NCBI RefSeq assembly: GCF_004363725.1
Contig: NZ_SNZF01000003.1
Span: 1-64,000 of the forward strand
Length of the DNA stretch: 64,000 nucleotides
Direction of reading: 5' to 3'
Origin: Aquamicrobium defluvii
Lineage (GTDB): Bacteria > Pseudomonadota > Alphaproteobacteria > Rhizobiales > Rhizobiaceae
Every line of letters begins with the position of its first letter. Positions within the stretch are counted from its first letter, which is position 1. Positions 43,565 through 52,755 of this stretch are shown here, in pieces. A program made the position numbers and the translations under genes. Below the pieces are notes generated by a model. The model was not told the origin of the DNA, ran no database searches, and saw only the letters and a program-made list of their open reading frames with translations.

Positions 43565-44281
43565 ATGCGCAGGGCCGACAGGCTTTTCCAGATCGTGCAG
43601 CATCTGCGCGGCGGCCGTCTGGTCACCGCCCACAAGCTGGCGACATGGCTGGAAGTATCCGAACGCACCATCTACCGCGACATAGCCGACCTGCAATCGA
43701 CCGGCGTGCCGATCGACGGCGAGGCGGGCGTCGGCTACCTGATGCGCGAAGGCTTCGACCTTCCGCCGCTGATGTTCACGCGTGACGAGATCGTGGCGCT
43801 GGTCGCGGGCGCCCGCATGGTGCGCGCCTTCGGCGGAGCGGCCATGGCGCGCGCCGCCGACGAGGCGCTGGTCAAGATCGGCGCCGTGCTGCCGCAGACC
43901 GAGCGTGAGCGCATCGCCCGCACCGAGATCCACACCCCGCTCTGGGTGGTGAGCGACGCGGCCCGCGAGGCGCTCGACATCATCGAGCGCGCGGTGGAGA
44001 AGCGGCAGGTTCTGACCCTCCACTACAGCGACGAGGCCGGCCGCACCACGGTGCGCGACATCCGCCCGCTCGGCCTGTGGTTCTGGGGCAAGGTGTGGAC
44101 GCTGATCGCCTGGTGCGAGATGCGCGACGACTTCCGCGCCTTCCGCATCGACCGCATCACATTGCTGAAAAAAGCCGAGCGCAGCTTCCGGCCCGAGCCC
44201 GGCAAGCGGCTGGCCGACTTCTACCGCGCAGCCGAGAGCAGCGAGACCTACGGCACAGGCCCCGCCGCCAGGGGCCTGTGA
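43565..44281 (+). CDS. YafY/WYL-domain transcriptional regulator
   Basis: The 238-residue regulator has an N-terminal helix-turn-helix (RLFQIVQHLRGGRLVTAHKL, LEVSERTIYRDIADLQ). A WYL domain follows (LTLHYSDEAGRTTVRDIRPLG, WTLIAWCEMRDDFRAFRID), which in this family binds ligands or nucleic acid fragments. ATG 43565 follows a GGGAG site; the ATG at 43547 is in frame but less well spaced. It points toward, and ends 7 bp from, the convergent ABC permease gene. Two TGACA-N6-TGTCA palindromes nearby are candidate operators. The ligand is unknown. Confidence 0.88.
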   Translation: MRRADRLFQIVQHLRGGRLVTAHKLATWLEVSERTIYRDIADLQSTGVPIDGEAGVGYLMREGFDLPPLMFTRDEIVALVAGARMVRAFGGAAMARAADEALVKIGAVLPQTERERIARTEIHTPLWVVSDAAREALDIIERAVEKRQVLTLHYSDEAGRTTVRDIRPLGLWFWGKVWTLIAWCEMRDDFRAFRIDRITLLKKAERSFRPEPGKRLADFYRAAESSETYGTGPAARGL

Positions 44282-44287
44282 GACGGC

Positions 44288-45088
44288 CTACGCCTCCGCA
44301 GGTTGCTTCATCTTCTCCGTACGCCGCCTGACCAGCACGGCGATGGCGGCGATCAGCAGCGTGCCGACGATGAACAGGAAGGCGGCGGCGGCAATCGCCG
44401 GGCTGATGTTCTCGCGGATGGAGGAGAACATCTGCCGCGCCAGCGTGCGCTGGTTGGGGCCGGCAACGAACAGCGTCAGCACCACCTCGTCGAGCGAGGT
44501 GGCGAAGGCGAACACCGCGCCGGACAGTATGCCCGGCAGCGCCAGCGGCAGGGTCACGCGCCTGAACACCGTGAAGGGCGAGGCCCCGAGGCTGGCCGCC
44601 GCGCGCTCCACCCGCCGGTCGATGCCTGCGAGCGAGGCCGTCACCGAAACGACGACGAAGGGGACCGCGACCACCGAATGGGCGGCGATGACGCCGGCAT
44701 AGGAGTTGGCGAGGCCCAGATGCACGAAGAACACCTGCATGCCGACGCCCAGCACCACCGCCGGCACCACCATCGGCAAAAGGAACACGGTGCGGAAAAG
44801 GCCGGGCAGCACCAGCCCCGCATTGCGCAGACCGAGTGCTGCCAGCGTTCCCAGCGTTCCGGCAAGCAGCGTGGTGCCGGTGCCGATGATGAGGCTGTTG
44901 ATGATCGACATGCGCCAGACATTGGCGTTTGCCAGTTCATTGAACCAGCGCATCGAATAGCCGGGGATCGGATAGGTGAGGAACACGCTGGAGGTGAAGG
45001 CGAGCGGCAGGATGGCCACCAGCGGCGCGATCAGGAACACCACCGCCAGCACGCCGAACAGCAGCTTGAAGAGAGTCGCCGCGCGCAT
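44288..45088 (-). CDS. PotC-like ABC transporter permease
   Basis: The 266-residue permease has six membrane helices and the EAA-type loop RAAASLGASPFTVFRRVTLP typical of spermidine/putrescine-like systems. Helices include LFGVLAVVFLIAPLVAILPL at the N-terminus and FVVVSVTASLAGI in the middle. The start overlaps the previous permease stop (TGATG). It is the last gene of the SBP-ATPase-permease-permease operon and ends next to the convergent YafY gene. The substrate is a polyamine or related cation by family, not proven. Confidence 0.9.
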   Translation of the reverse strand: MRAATLFKLLFGVLAVVFLIAPLVAILPLAFTSSVFLTYPIPGYSMRWFNELANANVWRMSIINSLIIGTGTTLLAGTLGTLAALGLRNAGLVLPGLFRTVFLLPMVVPAVVLGVGMQVFFVHLGLANSYAGVIAAHSVVAVPFVVVSVTASLAGIDRRVERAAASLGASPFTVFRRVTLPLALPGILSGAVFAFATSLDEVVLTLFVAGPNQRTLARQMFSSIRENISPAIAAAAFLFIVGTLLIAAIAVLVRRRTEKMKQPAEA

Positions 45089-46269
45089 CAGCGGCCTCCC
45101 GCGCGGTCGGCGGAGAGCCGCCCGTACACCGTGTAGAGCGCCAGCGTGGCGACCAGCAGGATCGCGCCCAGCGCGCCCGCCATGCCCCAGTTGGCCGAGC
45201 CGATGGCGTAGAAGGCGATGACCGACGAGATCATCTGGTCCTGCGCGCCGCCGATCAGCGCGGGCGTGATGTAGTAGCCGATGGCGGTCATGAACACGAG
45301 CAGCGAGCCGGACACCACGCCGCGCAGCGACAGCGGCAGAAGCACGCGCAGGAACGCCCGCCATGGCGGCGCGCCGAGCGAAGCCGCCGCCGGCATCAGG
45401 TTGCGCGGGATCGACAGCAGGACCGAATAGATCGGCAGCACCATGAATGGCAGCAGCACATGGGTCATGGCAATGACGACGCCCAGCCGGTTGAAGATCA
45501 GCGGCAGCGGGCTGCCGATGAGGCCGAGCGACATCAGCGTATCGTTGATGAGGCCCTGCTCCTGAAGCAGGATGAACCAGGCGGCCGTGCGCACCAAAAG
45601 CGACGTCCATAGCGGCAGCAGCACCGCGCCGAGCAGAACCTGCCGCTTCCAGCCATCGACGGATGCCACCAGCATCGCATAGGGCAGGCCGATCAGCGCG
45701 CAGGCCAGCGTCACCACCGCGCCGATGCCCAGCGTGCGCAGCAGGATGGCCGTGTTGGCCGAGGTTTCCGCCGGCAGGGCGGAGATCCTGCCGCTGGCGT
45801 CGCGCTCATAATCCAGCGCCGCCAGCAGATAGCGGTCGGTGTAGGGATTGGTCGAGTCGGCCACCGCGCGCCAGAAGCGCACATCCGCCCAGCGCCTGTC
45901 CACCGCGACCAGATCGAGCGGCCCTTCCGGTTGCTCTTCCACCGCCCGGATGGTGCGGCTCATCAGCGTGCGAAAGCCGTTCTGGGCACTGTTGAGGCGG
46001 CGCACCGCATCGCCCAGCAATTGCTGGTCGTCTATGGCGCGCAGATCGTCCACAAAGGCCTGCTTCAGCGCCTCGGGCGGCTCCGACTGGCGGTCCCAGT
46101 CACCGGCAACAGCGGCGGTGAGCGGAAAGGCATGCGAGCCGACCGGATCGGACACCGATTCCTTCAGCATGGAGACCAGCGGCCAGGCAAAGAAGATGGC
46201 AAGGAACAGAACCAGCGGCGCGACCAGCGCCAGCGCTCCGAGGCGTCCTTTCAGCGAGGTCTCGCTCAT
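45088..46269 (-). CDS. PotB-like ABC transporter permease with large periplasmic insert
   Basis: The 393-residue permease has one N-terminal helix (ALALVAPLVLFLAIFFAWPL), then about 130 mostly polar residues (about 42-175, rich in acidic and Arg residues). The usual five-helix core follows, with the EAA-like loop AAASLGAPPWRAFLRVLLPL. Normal PotB proteins are about 280-300 residues, so the insert after helix 1 is notable; it would face the periplasm, near the binding protein. The start overlaps the ATPase stop (ATGA). Polyamine-type transport is a family inference. Confidence 0.88.
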   Translation of the reverse strand: MSETSLKGRLGALALVAPLVLFLAIFFAWPLVSMLKESVSDPVGSHAFPLTAAVAGDWDRQSEPPEALKQAFVDDLRAIDDQQLLGDAVRRLNSAQNGFRTLMSRTIRAVEEQPEGPLDLVAVDRRWADVRFWRAVADSTNPYTDRYLLAALDYERDASGRISALPAETSANTAILLRTLGIGAVVTLACALIGLPYAMLVASVDGWKRQVLLGAVLLPLWTSLLVRTAAWFILLQEQGLINDTLMSLGLIGSPLPLIFNRLGVVIAMTHVLLPFMVLPIYSVLLSIPRNLMPAAASLGAPPWRAFLRVLLPLSLRGVVSGSLLVFMTAIGYYITPALIGGAQDQMISSVIAFYAIGSANWGMAGALGAILLVATLALYTVYGRLSADRAGGR

Positions 46270-47339
46270 GCCGGCAGCATCCAGCAATCGGACGGTGCGA
46301 ACGACACCATCACCCTGTCGCCGGGGTTGAATTCGGCCGTCTTGCGGTCCGCCTTGGCGACGAAGCCGAAAGCGCCGTTGTCGAGCTGTATCCGCAGATG
46401 GTCGCCATGATAGACGGCGTCGGTCACCGTGGCCGGATATGCGTTCTCCGAAGCGGCGTCCGGCCCGAGACGGATACGCTCGGGCCGCACCGAGACGAGA
46501 ATTCTGCCGGCCTCAGGCCGCAGGTCCGACGGCTGGACGCGGATCGTGCCGCCGCCTTCCAGCTTCACCGTCGCACCGGCATCGCCGGCCTCGGCGAGCG
46601 TGCCTTCGACCAGATTGGTCTCGCCGATGAACTGGGCCACGAAGCGCGAGCGCGGCTGGTCGTAGATTTCGCGCGGAGTGCCGATCTGCTCGATCTTGCC
46701 GCGGTTGAACACCGCGATGCGGTCCGACATGGTCAGCGCCTCGGACTGGTCGTGGGTCACGAACACGATGGTCAGGCCGAGCCGCTTGTGCAAGGCGCGG
46801 ATGTCGAGCTGCATCTGCTCGCGCAACTGCTTGTCGAGCGCGCCGAGCGGCTCGTCCATGAGAACCACCGAGGGCTCGAACACCAGCGCCCGCGCCAGCG
46901 CCACGCGCTGCTGCTGGCCGCCGGAAAGCTGCGCGGGGCGGCGGTCCTTCATCGCGCCGAGCTGCACCATGTCGAGCGCGCGCGCCACCTTGCTGTCGAT
47001 CTCCAAGCGCGGCGTGCCGCGCATTTCCAGGGGGAAGGCGACATTGGCGGCCACGCTCATATGCGGAAAGAGCGCATAGTTCTGGAACACCACGCCCATA
47101 TTGCGCCTGTGCGGCGGCAAAGGGTCGATGCGCTGGCTGCCGACGGAGATGGTGCCGCCGCTCGGCGCTTCGAAGCCGGCCAGCATCATCAGGATCGTGG
47201 TCTTGCCCGAGCCGGAAGGACCGAGCAGACTGAGGAACTCGCCCTCATCGATCGTCAGGTCGAGATCGTCCACCACCCGCAGCGTGCCGTAGGCTTTGCT
47301 GACTTTCTCAAATCTTATGTTCGACTGGCTCAACGGCAA
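46266..47339 (-). CDS. potA: PotA-like ABC transporter ATP-binding protein
   Basis: The 357-residue ATPase has Walker [14 protein letters not shown], the signature [15 protein letters not shown], and Walker [13 protein letters not shown]. The C-terminal TOBE domain has [12 protein letters not shown] and [12 protein letters not shown]. It energises the two permeases downstream. No ATG exists near the start; TTG at 47339 (or TTG 47333) is used, with GGGGACGG just upstream. It lies 98 bp after the binding-protein gene, with a stable hairpin between. Confidence 0.92.
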   Translation of the reverse strand: MPLSQSNIRFEKVSKAYGTLRVVDDLDLTIDEGEFLSLLGPSGSGKTTILMMLAGFEAPSGGTISVGSQRIDPLPPHRRNMGVVFQNYALFPHMSVAANVAFPLEMRGTPRLEIDSKVARALDMVQLGAMKDRRPAQLSGGQQQRVALARALVFEPSVVLMDEPLGALDKQLREQMQLDIRALHKRLGLTIVFVTHDQSEALTMSDRIAVFNRGKIEQIGTPREIYDQPRSRFVAQFIGETNLVEGTLAEAGDAGATVKLEGGGTIRVQPSDLRPEAGRILVSVRPERIRLGPDAASENAYPATVTDAVYHGDHLRIQLDNGAFGFVAKADRKTAEFNPGDRVMVSFAPSDCWMLPA

Positions 47340-47379
47340 CCACCGTCCCCGGGGAACGGTCCTCTGTGAACAGGGGAAG

Positions 47380-47402
47380 GCACGGGACCATCGGTCCCGT
47401 GC
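47380..47402 (-). other. Intra-operon stem-loop between binding protein and ATPase genes
   Basis: GCACGGGACC (47380-47389) and GGTCCCGTGC (47393-47402) form a perfect 10-bp stem with a 3-nt loop. There is no T-run, so it is more likely an mRNA-stabilising or partial-stop hairpin that favours the binding-protein transcript. Confidence 0.6.
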
Positions 47403-47436
47403 AGCGTCGTGAGTGGACCCTTATCGCGCCACCGCC

Positions 47437-48486
47437 TTACTGGGCCAGCCAGGCGTTGAAGCGCTGGGTCAGCGCCTCGGCGTTGTCGATCCAGAAATCG
47501 ACGTCGATCGCCAAGGCATCCTTCATATTGTCCGGCTCGGTCGGAAGGTCGGCCTTGTATTCGGCCGGAACCATTTCCGCAGCCGCCTTCACCGGCAGAC
47601 CATAGGCCACATATTGCGGCAGCTTGGCCTGGTTCTCGGGCTGGCTGGCGAAGGCGATGAACTCCATGCCTGCGTCCTTGTTCTCGGCGCCCTTGAGGAT
47701 CGCCCAGCTGTCGACGGCATAGATCGAGCCCGGCCACACCACCTTGAACTTGCGGTTCTCGCTGCGATTGATGCCGGTGATGCGTCCATTGTATGCGGAA
47801 GCCATCGCCACCTCGCCCGAAGCGAGGAACTGCAGCGGCTGCGCGCCGGATTCCCACCACACGATGTTCGGCTTCAGCTCATCCAGTTTCCTGAAGGCGC
47901 GCTCGACGCCCTCGTCCGTTCCCAGCACGTCATAGATCTCGGCCGGCGGCACGCCGTCCGCCATCAGCGCGAATTCGAGGGTGTATTTCGGTCCCTTGCG
48001 CAGCGAGCGCTTGCCGGGGAACTTCTGCACGTCCCAGAAATCCGCCCACGACTGCGGGCCTTCGGCGATCTTTTCCGAGTCGTAGGCAATCGCCGTGGAC
48101 CACACGATGGCGCCGGCACCGCATTCGTTCACCGCCGAGGGGATGAACTTGTCCTCGCCGCCGAGTTTTTCCCAGTCGATCTTTTCATAGATGCCGTCGG
48201 CGCAACCCAGCGCCAGTTCCTCGACCTCGACCTGCACCACGTCCCAGTTCGGGTTGCCGGCCTTCGCCTTGGCCTGAAGCACGCCATAGCCGCCGTCCCA
48301 GGTCTCGTCGAGCACCGGCTTGCCGGTCTTCTCGGCGAAAGGCTTGAAATAGATTTCGCGCTGCCCGTCCTGATAGTTGCCGCCCCACGAAACGACCGTG
48401 AGATCGCGCGCCTGAGCGGGCGCGGCCATGCCGATTGCAGCGGCAACGACGCCGCCCATTGCCAGAATTCCGATACGACTACGCAT
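47437..48486 (-). CDS. PotD-like periplasmic substrate-binding protein
   Basis: The 349-residue protein has a signal peptide (GILAMGGVVAAAIGMAAPAQA) and the spermidine/putrescine-binding fold (SBP family 8-like): LTVVSWGGNYQDGQREIYF, GKPVLDETWDGGYG and LDELKPNIVWWESGAQ. It delivers substrate to the two permeases downstream. Met 48486 follows GGGAGGAAAC. The upstream region has a regulator gene and two palindromic elements. Closely similar proteins are annotated polyamine- or amino-acid-binding; the exact substrate is open. Confidence 0.9.
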   Translation of the reverse strand: MRSRIGILAMGGVVAAAIGMAAPAQARDLTVVSWGGNYQDGQREIYFKPFAEKTGKPVLDETWDGGYGVLQAKAKAGNPNWDVVQVEVEELALGCADGIYEKIDWEKLGGEDKFIPSAVNECGAGAIVWSTAIAYDSEKIAEGPQSWADFWDVQKFPGKRSLRKGPKYTLEFALMADGVPPAEIYDVLGTDEGVERAFRKLDELKPNIVWWESGAQPLQFLASGEVAMASAYNGRITGINRSENRKFKVVWPGSIYAVDSWAILKGAENKDAGMEFIAFASQPENQAKLPQYVAYGLPVKAAAEMVPAEYKADLPTEPDNMKDALAIDVDFWIDNAEALTQRFNAWLAQ

Positions 48487-48703
48487 GTTTCCTCCCTGTG
48501 CGGTCATGTTGTTTCTTTAACCTTGCCTGGCCAGCCTCTTCGCCAATCCAAAAACTGTCTCCCTAAACTGTCAAGCAAATCACGTCGCATGCCGAAGCGC
48601 GGACAGCACCCGGCGGCCCGCGCCACACGGCCGGGCAGATCCCTGATTGTGAAAACCGGCTCAGCCGGACAACTGACCATATATCGTCCCCTGAACCTCT
48701 AGC

Positions 48704-48749
48704 ACCGTTCAAAATTATGCGCAATATGGCGCTCATTATTTTGAACGGT
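48704..48749. promoter_or_regulatory. Long inverted repeat upstream of the PotD-like gene
   Basis: ACCGTTCAAAAT (48704-48715) and ATTTTGAACGGT (48738-48749) are perfect 12-bp arms with a 22-bp spacer. The repeat lies 5 bp after the regulator stop and upstream of the transporter operon. The arms are AT-rich and have no T-run, which fits an operator better than a terminator. Confidence 0.45.
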
Positions 48750-48754
48750 ATTGG

Positions 48755-49339
48755 TCAAAGGTAGGGGGGCGTGCAGGCTGAGATAACGATGGTGATCCCA
48801 TCGGACGCATTGCGGAAGCGGTGCGGCAGACGGCTGTCGAACAGATAGGATTCTCCTGCCTTCAGCACCCGCACCTCCTCGCCGACCGTCAGCTCAAGCT
48901 CGCCCTCGACAACATAGCCGCCCTCGGTGGAGAAATGCTGGAGCATGGCCTCGCCCGTGTCGGCTCCGGGTTCGTAGATCTCGTGCAGGATTTGCAGATT
49001 ATAGGCCCGCGAGTCGCCAATCTGGCGCAATGTCAGCCTGCCTTTGCCCTGATCGATGGCCCGCGCCGTTACCCGCGACGTCAGATCCTTGAGGTCGTCG
49101 ACGCCAAAGAAGGGACCGTGCGGCTTGCGCTGGTCGTCCCCGAAAAAATCGGACATGGAGACATCGAGCCCGCCCAGTATCTTGCGCAGCGTGGCGATGG
49201 ACGGGCTCGACTTGTTCTTCTCGATGATGGAAATCTGCGCATGCGGCACCCCGGCCCGCGCCGCCAGTTCGCGCTGCGACAGGCGGTGGGCTGTGCGAAG
49301 CGCATTGAGGCGCGCCCCGATGTCGAAATCGTCTGTCAT
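48755..49339 (-). CDS. XRE-type regulator with C-terminal cupin domain
   Basis: The 194-residue regulator has a helix-turn-helix (ALRTAHRLSQRELAARAGVP, QISIIEKNKSSPSIATL, about 13-50) and a cupin sensor domain (STEGGYVVEGELELTVGEE, SYLFDSRLPHRFRNAS). This architecture matches PuuR-like regulators of putrescine use. It sits directly upstream of the PotABCD-like operon on the same strand. A perfect 12-bp palindrome CCATACGTATGG lies 24 bp before its start. Polyamine sensing is an inference from context. Confidence 0.88.
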   Translation of the reverse strand: MTDDFDIGARLNALRTAHRLSQRELAARAGVPHAQISIIEKNKSSPSIATLRKILGGLDVSMSDFFGDDQRKPHGPFFGVDDLKDLTSRVTARAIDQGKGRLTLRQIGDSRAYNLQILHEIYEPGADTGEAMLQHFSTEGGYVVEGELELTVGEEVRVLKAGESYLFDSRLPHRFRNASDGITIVISACTPPYL

Positions 49340-49362
49340 CCTCTCCAGAGCCCGGCATCATC

Positions 49363-49374
49363 CCATACGTATGG
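49363..49374. promoter_or_regulatory. Palindromic operator candidate of the XRE-cupin regulator
   Basis: CCATACGTATGG is a perfect 12-bp palindrome centred about 30 bp before the regulator ATG. A related CCATATATCG half-like site occurs at 48677-48686, upstream of the transporter operon. Confidence 0.45.
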
Positions 49375-49460
49375 TCAAAATATAGAACGCCCGGGCGAAG
49401 GGAAAGGGGGACCGCAGTCATTTTCGATAACAGACTGCGGGCTTACTCAGGGCTTGCCGG

Positions 49461-49910
49461 TCAATCCGGAACCACGGCGACAGCCTGTATCTCCACCAGC
49501 GCCTCATCCTCGATCAGGCCGGAGACCTCGACAACTGCCATTGCCGGGAAATTGCGGCCCATGGTGGCCTTCCACGCCGCACCGATATCCTTCAGCGACG
49601 CCGAATAGGCTTTCCGGTCGGTAACGTACCAGGTCATGGTGGTGATGTGCTCGGGTCCGGCACCGCCTTCATGCAGGATGGCAAGCACATTTTGCAGCGT
49701 CTGGCGAATCTGACCCGGAAGATCGTGCGCCTCGAACCTGTACTGCCCGTTCCAGCCGATCTGGCCACCGACATAGATGGTACGGCCGCGCGCCTCGACG
49801 CCGTTGGAATAGCCGACCGGCTTGTCCCAGCCTTCCGGTTGCAGAATGCGGTGCGGGGTGCGGGGCAAGGTTGCGGGCGGGGCCTGCTCTGCGGGCTTGG
49901 TCTCGCTCAT
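49461..49910 (-). CDS. Rid-family (YjgF/YER057c) protein
   Basis: The 149-residue protein has a short N-terminal extension and a Rid domain: [37 protein letters not shown], and [20 protein letters not shown]. In RidA the position after FPA is the catalytic Arg (FPARS); here it is Met, so this is not an archetypal RidA imine deaminase. It is the last gene of the 2-aminobenzoyl-CoA-type operon and overlaps the dehydrogenase stop (ATGA). The dearomatised intermediate of that pathway is an enamine, so a role with it is tempting but unproven. Confidence 0.88.
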   Translation of the reverse strand: MSETKPAEQAPPATLPRTPHRILQPEGWDKPVGYSNGVEARGRTIYVGGQIGWNGQYRFEAHDLPGQIRQTLQNVLAILHEGGAGPEHITTMTWYVTDRKAYSASLKDIGAAWKATMGRNFPAMAVVEVSGLIEDEALVEIQAVAVVPD

Positions 49911-51127
49911 GACGACTCCTGTCTCGACATTTTCACCAGCTCTCTGCCGATGATCAGCTTCTGCACCTCGGTGGCGCCTTCGTAGATTCTGAGCGCCCGG
50001 ATCTCGCGATAGAGGCGCTCGGCGATGTTGCCGGCCTGGACGCCGCGGCCGCCGAACATCTGCACGGCCTGGTCGATCACCCATTGCGCATTCTCGGTCG
50101 CGGTCAGCTTGGCCATCGCGGCTTCCTTCGTCGCCGGCAGCTTCTGCACATCGCGCCGCCATGCGGTGCGCGCCACCAGCAGTGCGGCCGCATCGATGGC
50201 CGTCGCCATCTCGCCCAGCGTGCTCTGCGCCGTCGGCAGATCGGCGAGCGTCGCACCGAACATCTTTCGCGACCCGGCATGTGCAAGCGCCTCGGCCAGC
50301 GCGCGGCGGGCGAAGCCCAGCGCGGCCGCCGCCACGGACGGCCGGAAGATGTCCAGCGTGCGCATGGCGATCTTGAAGCCCTCGCCGGGCGCGCCCAGAA
50401 GACGCCCTGCCGGAAGGCGGCAGTTCTCGAAGCGGATCAGCGCCAGCGGATGCGGGGCGATGGTCTCGATGCGCTCTGCGATTACCAGGCCCGGCGTATC
50501 GGCATCCACGACAAAGGCCGAAATGCCACGCGTGCCCAGCGCCTCGCCGGTCCGGGCAAACACGGTGTAGACATCGGCGATGCCGCCGTTGGAAATAAAG
50601 ATCTTCTCTCCGTCGAGCACATAGTGGCCGCCGTCGCGGCGCGCGGCACAGCCCATCGCCGCGACGTCCGATCCGGCATCCGGCTCGGTCAGCGCGAACG
50701 CCGAAATCAGCTCGCCTTTCGCAATCTTCGGCAGGATCTGCCGCTTCAGCTCCTCGCTGCCCGAAAGGCTGATCGCGCCGGTGCCCAGTCCCTGCATGGC
50801 AAAGGCGAAGTCGGCCAGCCCATCCTCATGGCCAAGCGTCTCGCGCAAGATGCACAGCGAACGGCTATCGATCTCCGGCGAGACCCCGCCATAAGCCTGC
50901 GGCACGCAATGGCGAAGGAAGCCGGCGGCACCGAGCCGTTTGACCAGCGCCTTGCAGGCGGCGTCGGCATCGCCATGGTCGATCGTGCCGAGACCGCCTT
51001 TGGCGATGAAAGTGTCAATCCCGGCCGCCAGCGCCCGATGCCCGTCGCCGTAGAAAGGCCAGTCGAGATGGTCTCGCGGCGGCGCCTTGGCCGGGCTTGC
51101 AGCCGGGGGGCTTGCGGGATGCGCCAT
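49907..51127 (-). CDS. Acyl-CoA dehydrogenase
   Basis: The 406-residue flavoprotein has the standard fold: [19 protein letters not shown] binding FAD and substrate, [39 protein letters not shown], and the catalytic Glu in [14 protein letters not shown]. It would oxidise a cyclic or opened acyl-CoA in this cluster. The N-terminal 20 residues ([16 protein letters not shown]) are Pro/Ala-rich. The crotonase gene is 3 bp upstream and the Rid gene overlaps downstream. The true substrate is unknown. Confidence 0.92.
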   Translation of the reverse strand: MAHPASPPAASPAKAPPRDHLDWPFYGDGHRALAAGIDTFIAKGGLGTIDHGDADAACKALVKRLGAAGFLRHCVPQAYGGVSPEIDSRSLCILRETLGHEDGLADFAFAMQGLGTGAISLSGSEELKRQILPKIAKGELISAFALTEPDAGSDVAAMGCAARRDGGHYVLDGEKIFISNGGIADVYTVFARTGEALGTRGISAFVVDADTPGLVIAERIETIAPHPLALIRFENCRLPAGRLLGAPGEGFKIAMRTLDIFRPSVAAAALGFARRALAEALAHAGSRKMFGATLADLPTAQSTLGEMATAIDAAALLVARTAWRRDVQKLPATKEAAMAKLTATENAQWVIDQAVQMFGGRGVQAGNIAERLYREIRALRIYEGATEVQKLIIGRELVKMSRQESS

Positions 51128-51130
51128 GGC

Positions 51131-51973
51131 TCAGTTCCCCTTGAAATCGGGCTTCGCCTTGGCCGCGAACGCCTCGAAGGCACGGCGGAAATCGCCGGTC
51201 GCCATGCAGATCGCCTGTGCCTGCGCTTCCGATTCCAGCATTTCCTCGATGCCCATTGACCATTCCTGATCCAGCATCTTCTTGGTCATGGAATGCGCGA
51301 ACCACGGACCGTCCGCCAGCCGGCGGGCGAAGGTCTGCGCCTGCCCCAGAAGCGCATCGCGCCCGACGATCTCGTTGTAGAAGCCCCAGTTGTGGCCTTC
51401 CGCAGCCGTCATCACACGGCCGGTGAACAGAAGCTCCGCCGCCCTGCCCTGCCCGATGATGCGCGGAAGAATGCCGCAGGCGCCCATATCCGCGCCGGCC
51501 AGCCCGACCCGGGTGAACAGAAAGGCGGTCTTCGCTTCGGGTGTGGCGAAACGATAGTCGGACGCCATGGCAAGAATCGCGCCCGCGCCCGCGCAGATAC
51601 CGTCCACCGCCGCGATCACCGGCTGCGGACAGGCACGGATCTGGCGCACCAGATCGCCGGTCATGCGGGTGAAGGCCAGAAGGTCGGGCATCTTCATTCC
51701 GGTCAGCGGCTCGATGATCTCGAACACATCGCCGCCGGAGCAGAAATTGTTGTCCTCGCCGGTCAGAACCACGCAGCGCACGTCGCTGGCGCGGGTCAGC
51801 GCCCGGAACAGATCGCCCAGTTCCTCATAGGATTCGAAGGTGAGCGGGTTCTTCTTGTCCGGCCGGTTGAGCGTGACCGTTGCGACGCGGCCGTCTTCAT
51901 CCGTCTCGAAGCGGAAATGCTTCGGCTGGAAATCCCTGAACGGCCTGAGCTTGGCCTGCATGGCATTGGTCAT
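51131..51973 (-). CDS. Crotonase-family enoyl-CoA hydratase
   Basis: The 280-residue protein has the crotonase oxyanion-hole segments [18 protein letters not shown] and [20 protein letters not shown]. The usual catalytic-Glu region instead reads [15 protein letters not shown], the GADMG variant found in several aromatic-CoA and unusual crotonases. That variant suggests hydration or hydrolysis of a non-fatty substrate. It is coupled to neighbours by 3-5 bp spacing in the operon. Family assignment is firm; the reaction is inference. Confidence 0.9.
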   Translation of the reverse strand: MTNAMQAKLRPFRDFQPKHFRFETDEDGRVATVTLNRPDKKNPLTFESYEELGDLFRALTRASDVRCVVLTGEDNNFCSGGDVFEIIEPLTGMKMPDLLAFTRMTGDLVRQIRACPQPVIAAVDGICAGAGAILAMASDYRFATPEAKTAFLFTRVGLAGADMGACGILPRIIGQGRAAELLFTGRVMTAAEGHNWGFYNEIVGRDALLGQAQTFARRLADGPWFAHSMTKKMLDQEWSMGIEEMLESEAQAQAICMATGDFRRAFEAFAAKAKPDFKGN

Positions 51974-51978
51974 CGGTA

Positions 51979-52755
51979 TCAGCCTCCCATCACTTCACCG
52001 CCGGCGACCGCGATCGCCTGCCCGGTGATTGCACCTGCGCCCTCGCCGGCAAGCCACAGCACGGCGTCGGCCACTTCCTGCGGCGCGACCAGCCGGCCCT
52101 GCGGATTGGCCCGCGCCAGCGTCGCGCGTGCCTCGTCGCCGCTGCGGCCGGTCTTGTCCCGGATCGTCTCGACCGCCGCATCGAGCAGCGGCGTGTCGGT
52201 GAAGCCGGGGCAGACGGCATTGACCGTGATGCCGGTACGCGCCAGTTCCAGCGCCAGCGACCGCGTCAGCCCGACCACGCCATGCTTGGCCGCGCAATAG
52301 GCGGAAACGTAGGCGTAGCCGGTCATGCCGGCGGTGCTGGCGATGTTGATGATGCGTGCCGAACCAGCCTTGCGCAGCGAGGGCAGCAGCGCGCGCGTGA
52401 CCAGATAGGTGCCGGTGAGATTGACCGCGACGACGTGATTCCACAGCGCCGGATCGGTCTTCTCGAACGGCGCGGACGGCGCTTCGCCGGCGCAGTTGAC
52501 CAGCACGGACACCTCGCCCAGTGCAGCGATAGCCCCTTCCGTTCCCGCGGCCACCGCCTGCTCCGCCGTCACGTCGAAGCCATCGATCACCAGCGCCTTG
52601 CCGCCCGCAGCCGCGATTTCCGTGGCAACCGCCTGAAGCGGTCCGGCCCGCCGCCCGGCCAGCGACACGGCAAATCCCCGGCCAGCCAGCGCCAGAGCTA
52701 TCGCGCGGCCGATGCCGGTGCCGGCCCCGGTGACGAAGGCGTGTTGCGCGCTCAT
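51979..52755 (-). CDS. Short-chain dehydrogenase/reductase
   Basis: The 258-residue SDR has the NAD(P) motif [20 protein letters not shown], the NAG-like VNCAGE, and catalytic residues in [10 protein letters not shown] and [12 protein letters not shown] (Ser, Tyr and Lys). The likely role is oxidation of a beta-hydroxyacyl-CoA or reduction of a ring ketone in the pathway. ATG 52755 overlaps the monooxygenase stop (ATGA). It is therefore translationally coupled to the dearomatising enzyme. Confidence 0.92.
   Translation of the reverse strand: MSAQHAFVTGAGTGIGRAIALALAGRGFAVSLAGRRAGPLQAVATEIAAAGGKALVIDGFDVTAEQAVAAGTEGAIAALGEVSVLVNCAGEAPSAPFEKTDPALWNHVVAVNLTGTYLVTRALLPSLRKAGSARIINIASTAGMTGYAYVSAYCAAKHGVVGLTRSLALELARTGITVNAVCPGFTDTPLLDAAVETIRDKTGRSGDEARATLARANPQGRLVAPQEVADAVLWLAGEGAGAITGQAIAVAGGEVMGG

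Noticed and set aside
45089..45610. Upstream extension of the PotC-like frame
   Set aside because: It overlaps the PotB-like gene in a different frame. The ATG at 45088 overlaps that gene's stop and fits family length.
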